Shown piece after piece: positions 45,390 through 60,303 of a stretch of DNA of 64,000 bases. The notes under the pieces are model-generated. The model saw only the letters and a list, made by a program, of their open reading frames with translations. It was not told the origin of the DNA and ran no database searches. Position 1 is the first letter of the stretch, and every line of letters starts with the position of its first letter. The translations under genes were made by a program, and so were the position numbers. The DNA comes from Areca catechu (lineage: Eukaryota > Streptophyta > Magnoliopsida > Arecales > Arecaceae). Location: the NCBI GenBank assembly GCA_021397845.1, contig CM038040.1, positions 23,410,315-23,474,314 of the forward strand, read 5' to 3'.

Positions 45390-48300
45390 TCATAAAAATC
45401 CAGATCCTTTTTCCTGTACAATTTTCCCACCACGGCCAGTAATCTTGCTTGAACCAAGCTCAATACCAGTCTGTGAGTGCACCTCTGCCAGCTCCCTTAC
45501 TCGTGATAGGATGGTTGTTGGTACCGGGATCGAAGCATGTTTTCGGGAGTTCTTGGCCTGCAGACACAAAATAATAAGAAGCAAATTTATAACCTAAATA
45601 TTTTTCTATCCCCATTTTCCCCCACCTCCTGAGGGCAAAAATATAGGCTATAGCTTAAAACGCCCATCAATCAGCCACAATTAACGATTCCTCGCAATCT
45701 TGACCCATCAAAGTTCTCTGTACTTTGTCAGATCATAGAGATGGGGTTAAGTTGATATTCTCATGAGGAACGAAAGCAACATGCATGAAATGCCAATTGG
45801 TTTAATCAAAAAAAATAAGCAAGGAAACGAAAAAAAGCAGAAGCCAAGGTTGCTGATTATCTCACCCCTTTGTCTGTAGGACCTTGCGCCAAGCTTGCTC
45901 TCAGCAGGTTCCGCCATTTATCCTGAAAACAAAAACCATCACAATCATGTTAACTAGAGTGCTGTACAAAATGCGGATTTCATCTAATTTCGAATTGTAA
46001 GGAAGATAGCCTCATGAAATACCAAAAACTTACACATCTGAAGACATGGTATTGGCATGAGAATGAGCTTACCTTAAGATCAACAGAGGTGCGATAAGAG
46101 TAAGAAGCGAAGGCTAGCCGCCTGATCTCAGACCACCTACCAGCTCCATACCTAGCTACTCCATCAACTAACTTCAAAACCTCACCAAGAGTCCAGGCTC
46201 GATGATGCTTCCTTCTGACACCACCTTTCAATGGTGGCGCATTATCATCTGTGTTATCCCCGCCTGCATCAAACTTTTCAAGCCTCAGATCTTGCTCCTC
46301 ATCGCTGTTAATTGTTTCTGCATCCCTTTTTCCTCTCTCATCAACAAAGTTCTGCAGCAAAAGATGCTTCGTTAGAATGTTGCAAAATCTTCGGACTTCT
46401 TGGACAACTATTTCTCATGTTGAGATTTGTAGCTGTGTTTTAATGGGTAAGGGTCAATGCCAATAAGCAAATTAAATAATAATATTCAAATTAATGAGTA
46501 AATACTAAAATATGGATTGAAAAATGAAAAATCTACGTAAATCATTGATACACCTTCATATCTCGTAAAGATCTTGTGCCATAGAGATTAGATCATATAA
46601 GATTATAAAAACAGATGAGAATCATACGATCGAGTTTCTTGTGTACAAGAAAATCATCTCCATTGTTAATGCAAAAATACTGACACACTATAATGGTTCT
46701 CCTTAACTCGGACAGGCATTTCAGCAACCTTGCTACAAACTACGTAAAGCCACAAAATAAACAAAACCATCAAGAGAGACTAGTCACACATGGTCAGGCA
46801 TTACGAACACACTGCCTGGCAACTACAAAAAAAATCACAACATAAAGCAAGACTATCAAGACAGACAAGCCACGTGGTGGGTTAAGTATCATCCTACCCG
46901 CTGAGGAATATGCACAGGTAGAGCTCTGGCTTTCCTTACTCTGCTTCCACTTTCACTATTTTGTTGCATGGAAGGAATCCTAGGAGCTTTTTTTACCCTG
47001 TTGGATGCAATGCCACTAGGATGGTATTTCTGCCAATTGTGACAAACATTATAGAAAATAATGTTAGTTCTTGCCAAGGAGAGGAGGGAAAAGAATGCCA
47101 TTCATTATGTTAGATATTTTTTAGGGGCAAATGAAGAAGAAAATTAAGCCCCTGCAAAGTCCATATGATCCAGATGAATTGTTAGGAAGATTATATTGAT
47201 CCCATTTCATCGTGCCATTTGTAAGGCTACAGCATCACCTATAGTAATATCTTTACCAATGTATATATCGTGCATGGTGACATACTGTTACTGGTTGATA
47301 TTATACCACATGACTTATATAAACTTGAAAAGGACCTGGATATATCCATGTTTTTCATGCAGCTAACATAACACAAAATTACAAATCATATTCTCCCCTC
47401 AAATCCATCTTCATCACCTATGGCATCAAAAACTAACTTAATATAGATTGATTTGAAGCAATGTCAGCTTAGATCAGAAGAAAATGATAAATTAAAAAGG
47501 TAACCATGGGTTCGTAAAGTTTTCACTTCTGAAATAACCTCTTCTGGATAGAACTTTCCCATTTCTACTCACACAAACATGTTTAAAATAACGTGTCTTA
47601 AGATCCTTCATAGATCATTAGTGGAAGTGGAAGGAACACAGGTTGATTTAGATCACATAAGTATGCCATCCCTAATCATATCCTAAGTGTTCAAGAGGTC
47701 CTAAATCAGCCTACCTCTGTCCATTCAAATGGATTGAAATTTTGATATGTTATTGGATCACAAATGATCTACCAATTCAATGAAATAAACCTAAATTTTG
47801 CATTAATAGTAATTATTCACAGTTATAACTAAAACACTGAAAGAAAAAAGGAAAAAGAAGAAGAGGGGAAGATATATCTAAAAATATGCTTGGCTTTAGT
47901 TACTTTGATCATAGTTCTCAACTTCTCAAGAAACAGATGAAACAATTACATGAACATGCACACCGCAGGAAAAAGTATCAGATTAAATAGCCAGAAACTG
48001 TTGAAAATGACACTTTTTAAGAAATGAAGTTCCTCATATGATTGAGGACAGCATTTCAGGCTAGTTCTGCAAGACAAACTTGTATAGAGGTATACCAAGC
48101 GACCAACAAGAAATCTTCCTCCTAAGCTAAATGCACACGCCTTTTGGACATCAAGGAAGAAGACCAGGATAACAAATCTAATAAAGACAATGTCACATAA
48201 GAATGGACAGACCTTCAAAAGGCGCTGCTATTTATCAGTTGCAGGAATCTTGCATTACATGGTGAAGAAAGAATCATGTCTTCTCTTAGAGGCCTACATA

Positions 48301-51300
48301 TCAAGTGAATGAATTAAGGAATTTTCAAAGAGTATAATTTCACAATCCAATGTGTTAAGATACTTCAATTCTCATGCAATCTAAGTGGCACCCAAAACAA
48401 ACCACTACTGGAAATGTAACTATCCTTTTTAAACATAAAACCACTACAACCTAATACGTACTTCTAGAGTTTACAACACACCTCCGTTCCACCAATTTTT
48501 GTGTTGTCACTATTTCCTATTTCTAATCTTCTCCCATCTCCTTCATAATCCTTTCCCGCACGCTTCTAACCTTGCTCTCTTCAATGAAACACTATAGACA
48601 ATTTTTACCAGTAAAAAAAAAAAAAAAGAACATGCCAGGCTGTGCTATGATTGCATCCTGTTATAGTTAAAGCCATTCTCCATCATGATTGTACATAACA
48701 ATAGTTAAAATTGTCTCAGGTAAGGTTTAAAGTACTGATGCTGGTGCGCCTGCCACGCATCAGCAGGGACAGCTGTGCTGGCACAGGCACCACAGCATTT
48801 CAAAAATTGTAAAATTTTAAAAAAATGAATTAATGCCTTTTCCTTAATTAAAAATATACTGATAGCAGTCATGATGATCCATGCTGGGTGCCAGTACTAG
48901 CCTAGTGCAATACATGCTGACCGGCAGGGACCAGATTAGTTGGCACTTGAAACCTTCATCTTGGGGCACTTCCCTTCCATTACAGCATGTATAGCAATTA
49001 TGAAACATGCTGGCCAGCATACATCATCAACATTATCACACATTATTTGATGTTTGCAATTCGTTAAGGAAGAAGAATAAATTGCATTAGTGTCTTCATT
49101 GTATATACAGAAAATTGGTCTACAAAATTAATATAATAGTCTCTAAACACTGGTTCTGTCAAATAATGTGGTTACTTTACAATACTACCAGATATTTCCA
49201 CATTATACAGGGAAAATTATCTAAAATCCTTTTATCAAAAAAATATATAAAAATAATTTTTGAAGCTTTAAGCCAAATAACAGTGTGCTATAATGTTATC
49301 CCAACTGACAGCAATTTCGAAGCCAGAACATCAAAACACTTAAACTGTCATAAATTTTTTTTGGTACATGCAAGGTTAAAACCTTGTTCTATATTGCATT
49401 ACTGCCTGCTCCAGAGAATATCAACCAAAAGGCACAATTGGTCATAAGCATGAGCCACCGAATATCATCAAAAAAAAATGAAACCTTCTTCCTACAGGCA
49501 GCTTCCACTTATATTTTAATAGACCCAACTGTAGAACAGGATAAATTAGCAGTGATGAAGACGTAGTCAACTACATATGAAAACAGGATTTCTAGGCATA
49601 AGATGGGTTTCCATTATTGAAAACAAACAAAAAATAATTGTGTGTTTACACACAAGAACAAGAAACAAACTTGAAGATGTTTACAGGCTGTGAGGCAACA
49701 ACAAAGGGCAAAGAAGCGTTGATAAATTGAAAGGATAGAAAGGGGAAATAAAACAATGATCCATGATTCCAATACATTTGGTCTATGAATCACCTGAACA
49801 GCAACATAAACTGTCAATGAACCGAGTCTTATATGCTATAAAAAATAAACAATGCTGATAAAGCATAAATAGAATAGCAATCCACCACTTGATATCTATT
49901 TTTATCCTGGACGACATTATGTTGCAATACTAGAGATTATCAAAGCCTCCAAGCTTAAGTCAGTAGATTATATACCATGAGAGTTGCCAAGTTCTTCCTT
50001 GGGCGCCCTCTTCTCACCCTGGAGATATATGGTACCTGAATACCAAATCCCCCTAGAGAGTCCTGCCTGGTGGAAAAGCTTATCCCCTGGGAGCCAATAT
50101 CACGAACTGGCCTGATCCGAGATTTTGGAGAGGACTGGCAATGTCCAGAATTTTTTACTGAAGATAACAATTTAGCAGTACACTCCCTGGTCTCGAATTC
50201 TGAAAGTTCTTCAATGTACCGCCTAGTAGGCTTCCTCACCCTTTTACCAGCAAATTGTTCCATTTGAAGATTTTCATTCTTCTCATCATACTCACAAAGA
50301 GGTTCTCTAAGTCGCTTGCCGGACACTTGCTGATCTACAGTTCGGTGAGTAGGGTTGGATGGTAAATTTTGGGAATTATTAATTGTCAGATCATTAACTT
50401 GATTCGTGGACAAAGAACCAGCTTCAGTCTGAGACTTTTGCAACCTGGATGGCTCTTCTTTCATTTCCTTGTGAACTATCTTACTGTCTTGGATCACAAA
50501 ATTTGTAGTTAGAACATCACAGGAGTTAGTTAATCCCATTGTAATCCGTCGCTTAAGCCACAATTTGTCTTTGACAGAAGTCTGACGACCAAAGGTAGCT
50601 CTGAAAGCTTCTTGAAGCTCTCTTATTGAAAGATTATCCAAACAGATCTCTCCTTTTAGAATAGAAAAATCAGGCTTTGAGCTAGTGCATTCAGAAACTG
50701 AAGATCTACTTGTGACTACCTCATTTGCAGGTCCTAGGCACGCTTCTGCACTTCCTAACTGAGCGCTGCAGCTGCCATTTAGTACCATTGAAGGAGCAGT
50801 TTCCATTGAAGTGTTCTCAGGTTGGAGCTTGTCATTGCAGGCTTGTGTCTCATTACAACTATCAGAAGTCTGACAATTTACATCCATGCACTTGGTAGAA
50901 TGATTTAGAGATTCAGATGATAACCGCAACCTCTCTTCCTGTTTAACCTTTTGCAACATCACCTCTATATACTACAAGATAGAATTTAAACCAAAAGGAT
51001 AAAATGGAAAGGAAAATATGGACTCAGGAACAAGACATTGCATGGTGAAAACAGGATGTTTTCAACTTCACAAAAAACTATATACAAATAAATTGTGAGG
51101 GATGATGATCTATCAACCATACGATAAATTGTAGCAAGTACATGTGCAATTGTCAAATGCAATCAAAACAAGAGTGTCTAGCACATGCGCATACAAGTTA
51201 AAGAAGATCAGCTGACAATTAAAACACCAGCCAAAACAAAATTTACCGGATGAAAGACATAGCTAGTTTAGTTATTAAAAGAATACAAGGTATTTTACAG

Positions 51301-54300
51301 CTCATTCTAATAGCCATAGACAGTTGCTAATGCAGTGCCAGTACAACAATGAACCGATCAATCTGTTCTGGAGATGCCTCGACTAATATTGGCGCCAACG
51401 TTACCTATTGTTGCTTATATTAACACCAACTACTATGTCAAGACGTACTGAAAACATCTGCAAACAATACTAATTTTGTGGGTTTTTTGACTTCATAGTT
51501 TTGATTCGTCTTCAAATTGATGCATTTTATATGCAGAAATGGAGTCGGTCCAAAGTTATATCAAGCTTTATGGTGTCAGCAGAATGTCAGATGGGCCAAA
51601 AGCACATGATCTGAGCAGGCATGTGGGAGGTTGTGAAGCAGATTCTAGTGAATGGATCGAGCACCCATCGCACATCTAAACTACACCTGACCCATTTAAT
51701 ATTTACTTTACTTTTTCAATTCCCACTCTCCTGATTCCTCTCACCTATTCCTAAATGGTAAAACCCTAGTAATGGACTTAATGGTGGCCATGTTTGCTGG
51801 TTGATGGCGAGTGGCAAGAAGGGGTAACAATGAAGGGCAAACAGCAGGCAAACAGCAGTGGAGTTTTCATGGTGAGGAGGCTGTGAGGGGGAATGTGAAT
51901 GGAGAAAGCAAATAGCAGAACCACAAAAGGGGGTGAGGACTGAGGATTGTGACCAGGCGAAGGAGCAGCGAAGGGTGAAGGGCAACCAATCACAGGCAAA
52001 TTGAGCTTAGGTTTGTCACTAGCCTAAACGCTCTGTCCCTCAAAGACTGCACAATGTGCATCAACAGTATATCCATTTGAAGCTATGGTGATCGTACTAT
52101 AGGGTTGACAATTAGACATATTATGTTCATTGAATAGTTAATTTAATTTTTAGATCTCACCAATACAATCATTTCTCAGAAATATAATGCTGCAATGTCA
52201 ATGCAGTCAACATAAACAAAAGAAAAAGTCTTTGCTAATACTGATTTTCTTCCTGTAATGTTTATATCTTCATCCAAAATAACCTTTTTGCATCATGCAT
52301 AATCAAAATTAATTGGCTTCAATATTGATATAGTTACAGGAAACAAAGTTCCCTCTAATGCAAAATTGGATGTCCTATAAGGTTGAGACATGCAAGTGGT
52401 TCACCTAATGTGCAAATCATACCACAAAAAAACATGCAACTAAATAGTAGCAAAATAAGTGCCCATATATCTGTATTTGCAATATCCAATCAAACACTAG
52501 AAGAAATAGTTTTCATTAAGAGACCAGAAAGCCAAAAGGTTGTACTATAACTGGAAACTACACTAGTTTGAAGTTGAACCTGTCTGCATGGTCTTTTACT
52601 AATATCAGCCAAGATTTCAATGGGGAGGGAGGGTCATATGGAGATTGGAGTTGTACAGTGATATGACACACAAAATGACGTAACCATAAAACAGTTAAAT
52701 GATTGACTCATAATATTAAAAAATGCACCGTGCATACCAACTGTGAAAACGCACCTCAAGCCTAGCATTCAACTTTTGTGAATCAACTTCAGCATTTTCA
52801 GATTGTGAACGTCCTGACACATAGAGCTTGATAAGATGTGAGCTTCCATAAAGAAGCTAGCAAAAAGTGACAAGCAGAAATTCAGGAGTAATATGAACAG
52901 ATAGCAGACATTTTATTTTCTAATAGTGAATATGAAAATTCAACTTTCATTAAAAAAAAAAATGTACAAAGTAATTTACAACAGAAACCAATACTAACGA
53001 AAACCATTAGGCTTATTTGAACACAAGCATGCATAAATGAAAGCCAATTGTTTGCTCAGCTGCTCTATATTACGACAGTTATAGCTACATGGGTAGATTT
53101 TAGTCTCCTTAAGAAGCAACTCATCTAGCTACTATCTTACAGGAGCTTGAGGTATGTGCAATTCTGCAAATTTAAAATCAGGCCCCTAAGCATAACAAAA
53201 ATGATAAATTTAGGGAACAACAATTATTAATTTTCATTAGCTGCTCTCTCGTGGGGGTAGAAAAAATGACAGACTATGCTCGGTGAGCATTGCTTCCCTT
53301 GGCTTACAGACTGGTCTGGGACCAACCATGTAAACTTGGTATTTTTTTCATATCTCAATGCATGTCTAGAAATGCAGCGTGGTGAAACATAATGAAGTTA
53401 ATCTAAAGAAAAATATGTGAACCAGCAGTGAACTGACAATTTGTACAATTTGTTCAATGTAGATTACCTTTCGACTCCCTATAATCAAGCTACATGATTT
53501 GAAAGACCACCGAATGAAGGCTTATCACCAGCACTATCTCATCTATCAGTTTTACCAGCTCAAAAGCTCTGACTAAAATGAGATAAATAATATTTAAGAT
53601 GTCAGCCATATGAAAACTGAACTGGAGATGCATGATCGAGTTACTCATCCTATAAAGGCAGGAATAATTTGCAGCTCTTCTGGACATTAGAGCTTTTGCA
53701 GCATCAGACAGTTCTCTCCTGGTTTTCAAAATCAGGGCTGCAGTGATAAGAAATCTGACCAAGAGGGTGCTAGTAAGAGTATTGCTGCAACCTAGTGGCT
53801 CTGAGTCTCCTGTTTCATGGCTTTACTTAGTGGGTTACACAACCTTTACAGACACGATCCTCTGATTCTTGCAGCACCTTAACATGGTTAACTTACTGGG
53901 AGACCAAATCAATAAAATGGTGAATATACATAAGCAACTCAATGTTCATTAGGATTCGGCACGCGAATAAACAAGCAGTTGTCAGTTGTGCTCATGCAAA
54001 CACACAAGCGTGCACATGCATGCACCCACATATAGGCATACAGTCAAGGAATATACAATAAAAGAGAAATACATATAGGTTTAACTCAATCAAGAAGTAA
54101 ACGGTAAAAAAAAAAAACAAAGAAAAAGAAATATGTAAAGTTAAAATTATATATAGAAGAGCAGCAACAGATCATTCTTCACTGAAATTGCTGTGAAAGT
54201 CACACATATATTTTAAAAACTCAATATATTACATGCCGATATTTTTGAAAAGCTTCAACTTTCAATTATATTTAAATGCAACTTAACCTTGAGCAAATTT

Positions 54301-57300
54301 TGGAAATGTATAAGTGGATAGCATTAGATTGAATTGGTCTGAATCAGAAGTTTCGTGTAAATTCCTGCCTGCACTGTTCATGAGTTGATTTATGTAATGA
54401 CTCGGTTTACAGTAATAATTCAATTTAACTTGATTAATTCCAACCACTTTTTCTAGCCATTATTCTCTTTCATTCCAGTGTGTCTCTGTGTTTGCAATCT
54501 CTCTCTAGAAAAAGATACAAGGCAAATGAATGCAAAACATTATACATATATCATAATTAAGAAACAACAGAGGTTCCATTGGATCTTTCTCTCTAGAAAG
54601 GAGACACAAGAAGAAGGCAAATGAATACAAAACATTACAAATACATCATCATTAAGGAACAAAAAAGGTTCCATCAGAATCTATAAATTTAAAATAAGAT
54701 ATGGATAAACCTTGAAAGCAAATCTGCATAGAAGCTTAGTAAATGAATGGATAAACCTTGAAAGAAAATCTGCATAGAAGCTTAGTAAATAGAGCTCATT
54801 TTTACTCCTATTGCCTATAAAATTCTAAAAAGGAAGGCATTATGAGCATGGGTGAGACCATGTCCGGTGCATAATGAAACTTTGTTCTATTCTCCATTAC
54901 AGGACCCTGAGCCCCAAAAAGATTCATTATCCTTATGAACAGGACAATAAATTCCTATTCTGGATTAAAAAACCTATATATAAAACAAGCAAGGGTGTGA
55001 TACCACAAATAATCAAATCAATCAACCACCAGTCAGCAGGACAAATTTTCTTAAGAATAAATGGAATGATGTTCCAGACAGTTTATGCACTGGTATTAAA
55101 CAGTCAGAAAAGCCTAAAAGGGCATCCAATGCACAAGGCTTCTGCCAATACGGGGCCCGGGGAGGAACAAATATATGCAGCCTTACCCCTGGTTTTGAGA
55201 GGTTGTTTTCGTATTTCAAACCCATAACACCCAGGTCACAATGGAGCAACTTTACCATTACGCTAGGGCTCACCCTCTACCCATCAGAAAAGATTGACAG
55301 CAAAAATCTTGTGGGCCATGATTGACCCACAAAAAGAGGAGAAGAAACATTAATTGAACAAGATGAGCAAACTATAGACCAAACCATAACTTCTACTCTT
55401 GAAGAGTACAGTTCATATGCAGTATTTTCAATTATTAGCAATGCAAAGTAGCACATCCTTTGCTACTTTAATGTTATTTACACTCTGTTTTAAAAGACCT
55501 TGCTGCATATGCAAGTGGTCAAGGGACCATACAACGCATATGTAATATGTAGACTGCACAAGAGCACAGATATACAGTTACTAAATATATTAAATACAAC
55601 AAAAAATAATAATGATAGAAATATTTTCTTAAATAAATAATGGCCATATTAATAAAAATAGCAACTAACATAATTAATATAGTAACATTCTTGTATAAAT
55701 AATAGCCATATTTCTGGTAGTTAATACCTTATAGCAATGGTTATAACATAATTAATATATTAACATTCTTAATACTTGCATCAAGCTTTCCAAAACTAAT
55801 ATCCAACCTAACCATCAATTTGAACCCACTCCATCCACATAGGCCCACATAAGAGTAGGCTACAGCATGATGCCAAAATGCTAAGCCAACCATATAAGTA
55901 GCCGCATGATGCTAAGTGGACCAGATCTTCAACCCCATATGCAGTATGACCGCATATAGTTTAGGGGACCGCATCCTCCCACATGCACCACATCTTAGAA
56001 CACTACCTATATAGACTTCTGATTGAAGCTTACATCTCTCCCAAGTCATAGCTCATCAGTCTTGAGGGAAAAATTAAAATAATAAAAAAATAAAATAATA
56101 TTGCTGATGTGCCCTCCCCCCTCAAAAAAAAAAAATAATAAAATCAAAAGTAAACTATTCTAGATAGAAATAGTGCATGAAGATACTTAAACCAATCAAC
56201 TTTGACAAGTAATTAAGGTTTCTTATTCAAATGTTTGGTTAACTAAAGTCAGAGAACATTTAGATGTTGCTTTGTGAGGTGGAAGCAATAGATCAACAAT
56301 TTCCAAATGTGTTGAGTATGAGAAAATGCTTGTGAAATTTCAAGCAGCTCATCATTTGACTTCCAGAATATATCTGATAATTTCTCCCTTTAAATTTTAT
56401 GAATAAAAGTGTTACCAAATAAAAGGGGTAAGAGAGAGATCTATGAGTTACAATGCAGATATATGATAATTGAACCTTCAATGACTTGAAATAAACAAGT
56501 ATCTGATCTCAATGAGTAAAGGGGTTTGTCACATTAAGAGCAAACCTATGGGCTATTTTTGAGGATTTGTTTAAGACAATTACCACAGAAATCATATTAG
56601 AAAATGGTATATCCAAACTACACAACAGATCTCATGCAATTTTTCAAAATTTATTCCTTTTTGGAGCAGATAATGCAACATAATACAAACAGTGTTTCAG
56701 AACATAATGCTCAGAAACAAGGGGAAAAAGTTATTTGTTATAAGCACATGCCACACACTCCATCATGGGGAACGGGAAGAGAGTACAATGATGGAGAATG
56801 TAGCGAGAAAGGAAATAACCAAAGCAACATTAAATGAACTCTACATCTTTGCACCCCGAGTAGCCAGAACTCTATATCTAGTTTATCAAGACTCGCACCA
56901 GCTCTGAAGTATTGCTTGTGTTCCAATCCTGCACCAACTTCATAATACTTTCAGCCACCCTTTATTTTTTGGGGAATTTCTTATTAGTAGCATACTTTAT
57001 CCTAGTCTAATCAAGATCACACCACCAACTGTTAGTTGTCACATTTGTTTCTGAAAAAAAGCAACCATGCATAAGTACATCCAAATATAAAACTAATCCT
57101 AGCTTAGTAACTTATTTCCGTTTTTAGGAACTCCTCTTGCTTGTCAGGGTCATGCTTAACATATATTCTGAAATCACTGCCTGGTGCTCCAGCAACTGCA
57201 CTCAGTTTGGCAACTAAGCCTTGTGCCATCATATAAATGGTACCGGTAAAACAGTCACCATTCTTATCAGAAGAAACAGCAATAAAAATAATAGCAATAA

Positions 57301-60300
57301 CAATAATAATGGTGATGATGATGATGATTTAATACTGATGCTTAGACTAAATTGCAGAATGCACTCCTGCCCTTTCATTCATAAAAGTTCTGTTGGCATG
57401 AAAAACATACATGAATTTCCGTACTTATTCTTCGTAAAGAATTCCTCCCTACAAATCAAAGGGAGAACAAATGAAATCAAAATGCCACAAAGAAGCAAAA
57501 GATTTAATAAATGTCTAATTATCTGCCACAAAGAGTAAAGAGATTATATGGCTATCTATTTCTAATTCTAGCCATATATTCCAGTTAGAAGTAACCAAAA
57601 ATAAAATGAAGGGGAGACAATTGCATGGTTTCCAAAATAAATTGAAGCTGAACTAGCATCAAAAAATGGCCTATGCATGAGAGTTGAGACAAGCAATTTG
57701 GCATGCCAAATGAAGAGGGCATCTGGGAAATACTTAAAAAGAACAAAGTAACTAGGCAAAATGTGATTTTTAACAGCACAATAACTATAGTCAGATCAAT
57801 AAGACAAGAACAACAAAACAAGAGTATACACCTAAAATATATGATAAAATACATGTATTGTAACTTGTAAATAGATGAAGTTCTCTGATACATAGCTAAG
57901 AGAAGTGTGTAAAAACTAGAAAAATGAGAAACAACACTCATTACCTTCAAAGTCAGACTTTTTGGAGAGCAACCTTTCATTAGAAACACATCCATCAAAA
58001 TGTTTTGTAGCTTCATCTGATACTAGCCCACTCTTATCTTCCTCAAGCAGATGCTCAACCTCCATAACCTCATCATCTGTAGCAGGAACTAACCTTCCGT
58101 CGCCTTCAACCTGAGAATAAAACTAGCTAGAACATCAAAAGTCAAGAATACTTTGTCCATATCCATATTTACGAATAGCAGATGGACATGTACCTTAATC
58201 AAAAGATTCACAAGCATGTCTATAATAAACAAGAAAGAATTTACTGAGGATTAACGATGCTAATTGAAAACCAGAGGAATAAGAAACGACATCAGGGTAG
58301 GATCTTCAGTTCCAGTATCAAGATGATAGTAAGATGAAACATGAAACTAACTCAAGACCGATCACTGCACTAGCAATGAGAGAGACTGCTCAAAAGGAAC
58401 AAAAAAGTCAGATGCATTTTACACCCCTTCTCCTTGATATCTTTATTTTTATTTTTGCCACTGCATGGCAAATAATCCCTCCCCTGTTCTTTCCCTGTCA
58501 TGCTTTTAAGTTTCATCAGAACTAGTTTAATTTTCCGCCAAAACCCAATCCAGAACCGAGGTTGCTTTAAGAGTTTTGGCCAAAACTGATTATGAAGCCG
58601 GATTTAATATATAAATAGTTTGTTCTTTTAAGTATTTGAGGAGCATTTTCTCCTTCAAAACTCGAATTTTGCAAGTTTTGAACAATTTTTGAAGCAACAT
58701 GATGTTGGGTTCTCAACATACAAAGAGGAGTAAATTCTTTGACAAAGTTTTGGCCTATTCCAGAGATTGAATTTCATTAGACAATTGCACAAATATACTT
58801 TGGATAGCTAATGTTATGGTGCAGTCTAAAATAACTTTTTTTAATCACTTCATTCCAAAATTCAATCTTTTGATGGTTTCAGTATAAAATTATTAAAACA
58901 ATACAGGTAAAGTTGCAGGCAATATGACATTTTCTCAAATGGTCCTTAATTTATTAGTCATGACTAATTTATGTTTCTTCTGTATTTCTTTTATCTTGAA
59001 CTTACTTGCATTTTTTAATTTGTTTGCAATCTCCAACTAAAACTACCTAGTCTTGAGCAAAACAGCCAAAACAACTTAAATGAAAACTCATTCAATTCTG
59101 CTCAAACCAGAAAACAAAGCTGAGCATTTGATCCTTTCTCCTAATCAGCACCTTCTTCACCTTTACACAACACATAAGAGAACTAAAACCCAATAGATCA
59201 ATAGTTTGCTCAAATGGCTATTACCACTGAGTAATCCTAAAAACAATATTCCCTCTATTTTACTTCATACAGTAATATTTTTTTCAGCCACATCGTTGCA
59301 ATCTCCTTGGATAATCTTCTCCAACTTTGCACCTCTGACATCCTAGAAATACTGAAAGATAACTACCATGACCAATCAGAATTTTGATTGCAAAAATGAA
59401 GAGCATCACAATAACCATGCAGCAGTCTCTATAACTGCCACATTCACATTTATTTTTTGCATTCTCCTTTAAAAATATGTTAAATTGCATATGTGGCAAT
59501 AAGGACATCATCTCCACAAATTTGTATCCATCTTCAACAATCATCTCCATTGTGTTTTCTCTTATTCATAACCTGAGATGGTAAGACTAAAACTGGATCA
59601 GACATCAGTATATCCATATCCATAATTGTTTTGTTTGATGAATACAGATATAGATACGGATATTAATTGGATACAAAAATCATATTTAATCAGATATTAT
59701 CCATACTACTTTCATCCTTATGAGATGGAGCCGCTATACAGTTTCTCTAAAGGCAACAACATGAGAGTCTTTTACTAATGAATACAAAATTACAGGATTT
59801 TTCTAACTTACTATTCAAGGAAAAGAGGCTACAAAAGGTGAATGCCTACTAAATAAGGTCATGGAATAAATCCACACATTCCTAAGTTGGCCATGAGTAA
59901 GCTTGAAATACGAATTTATGTTAAAACCTTATATGTCGATATTCAAGTTCCAAAATACAGTTGCATTAATAAATTTCTATCATTTAGCCAGACACAGGAT
60001 GCAGCTCAGACACCATAATTCAACAAGGCACAAAATAAATTCCAAAAACACACCTCTAATAGTCACTTCAATTATTCAATTCCAACATCCATGATTCAAA
60101 AATTCCTATCTAATTTAATTAAATTGATGCTATAGTGAACTACATACACATAAAAACTCGGCAAACCATAATGAAAAACAAGCAATGCAAACAAATACCC
60201 TAACAAGTTGGTAAACCACCGGGTCGGAGGCACCGATATTTCCAAAATCACTCTCTTCATTGTCTTTTTCCGCATCAACCTGTGTTGCAACAGTTGTTCC

Positions 60301-60303
60301 CAT
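45390..60303 (-). CDS. TRF-like Myb/telobox DNA-binding protein, nine coding exons
   Basis: Probable nuclear protein binding telomere-type repeats or promoters (TRFL family, nearest in mind TRFL3/TRFL6). Coding exons in transcript order: 60303-60199, 58110-57945, 57448-57411, 52856-52755, 50971-49976, 47029-46898, 46351-46073, 45922-45866, 45557-45390. All borders are GT-AG, phases fit, total 681 codons with TGA. N-terminus acidic (EKDNEESDFG; EVMEVEHLLEEDKSG); a likely coiled coil at residues 130-150; conserved-looking LSIRELQEAFRATFGRQTS at about 251-269; GKRVRKPTRRYIEELSE at 379-395; AT-hook RRGRPRKN at 457-464; then a Myb/telobox domain from about 559 (RRKHHRAWTLGEVLKLVDGV) through GRWSEIRR to VDLKDKWRNLLRAS. 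The telobox core VDLKDKWRN is split by intron 7. The 38-nt exon 57448-57411 is inferred from phase and splice sites and is the least certain. Confidence 0.8.
54701..54791. repeat. 46-bp tandem duplication in the TRF-like gene's intron 3
   Basis: ATGGATAAACCTTGAAAG starts at 54701 and 54747, and both copies run to GAAGCTTAGTAAAT. A larger, more diverged duplication (TCTCTCTAGAAA...GGTTCCAT) lies just before, at about 54500-54675. Confidence 0.75.
55115..55276 (-). mobile_element. Au-type SINE in the TRF-like gene's intron 3
   Basis: On the - strand: GGGTGAGCCCTAGCG start, A box TAGCGTAATGG (55266-55256), B-box-like GGGTTTGAAATAC (55223-55211), then the family-typical AAACAACCTCTC...GGGGTAAGGCTGC and CTTGTGCATTGGATGCCC, ending in TTTT. 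Length about 160 bp, normal for Au SINEs. It has the same orientation as the host gene. Confidence 0.75.

Noticed and set aside
48720..48970. Imperfect GC-rich stretch with GGCACAGGCACC and GCTGACCGGCAGGG as a possible element
   Set aside because: No ends, repeat copies or frames could be established. Treated as intron sequence.
55022..55273. 83-codon frame on the - strand
   Set aside because: It is the translated shadow of an Au-type SINE.
57107..57232. About 41-codon frame (MAQGLVAKLSAVAGAPGSDF...) within an intron of the TRF-like gene
   Set aside because: It has no good splice sites and no family match, and its length is within chance expectation.
57568..57759. Alternative exon after acceptor TATTTCCCAG in the TRF-like gene
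   Set aside because: It is in frame after FE, but no good donor precedes the stop, and it encodes a hydrophobic stretch unlike the rest. The 38-nt exon at 57411-57448 fits better.
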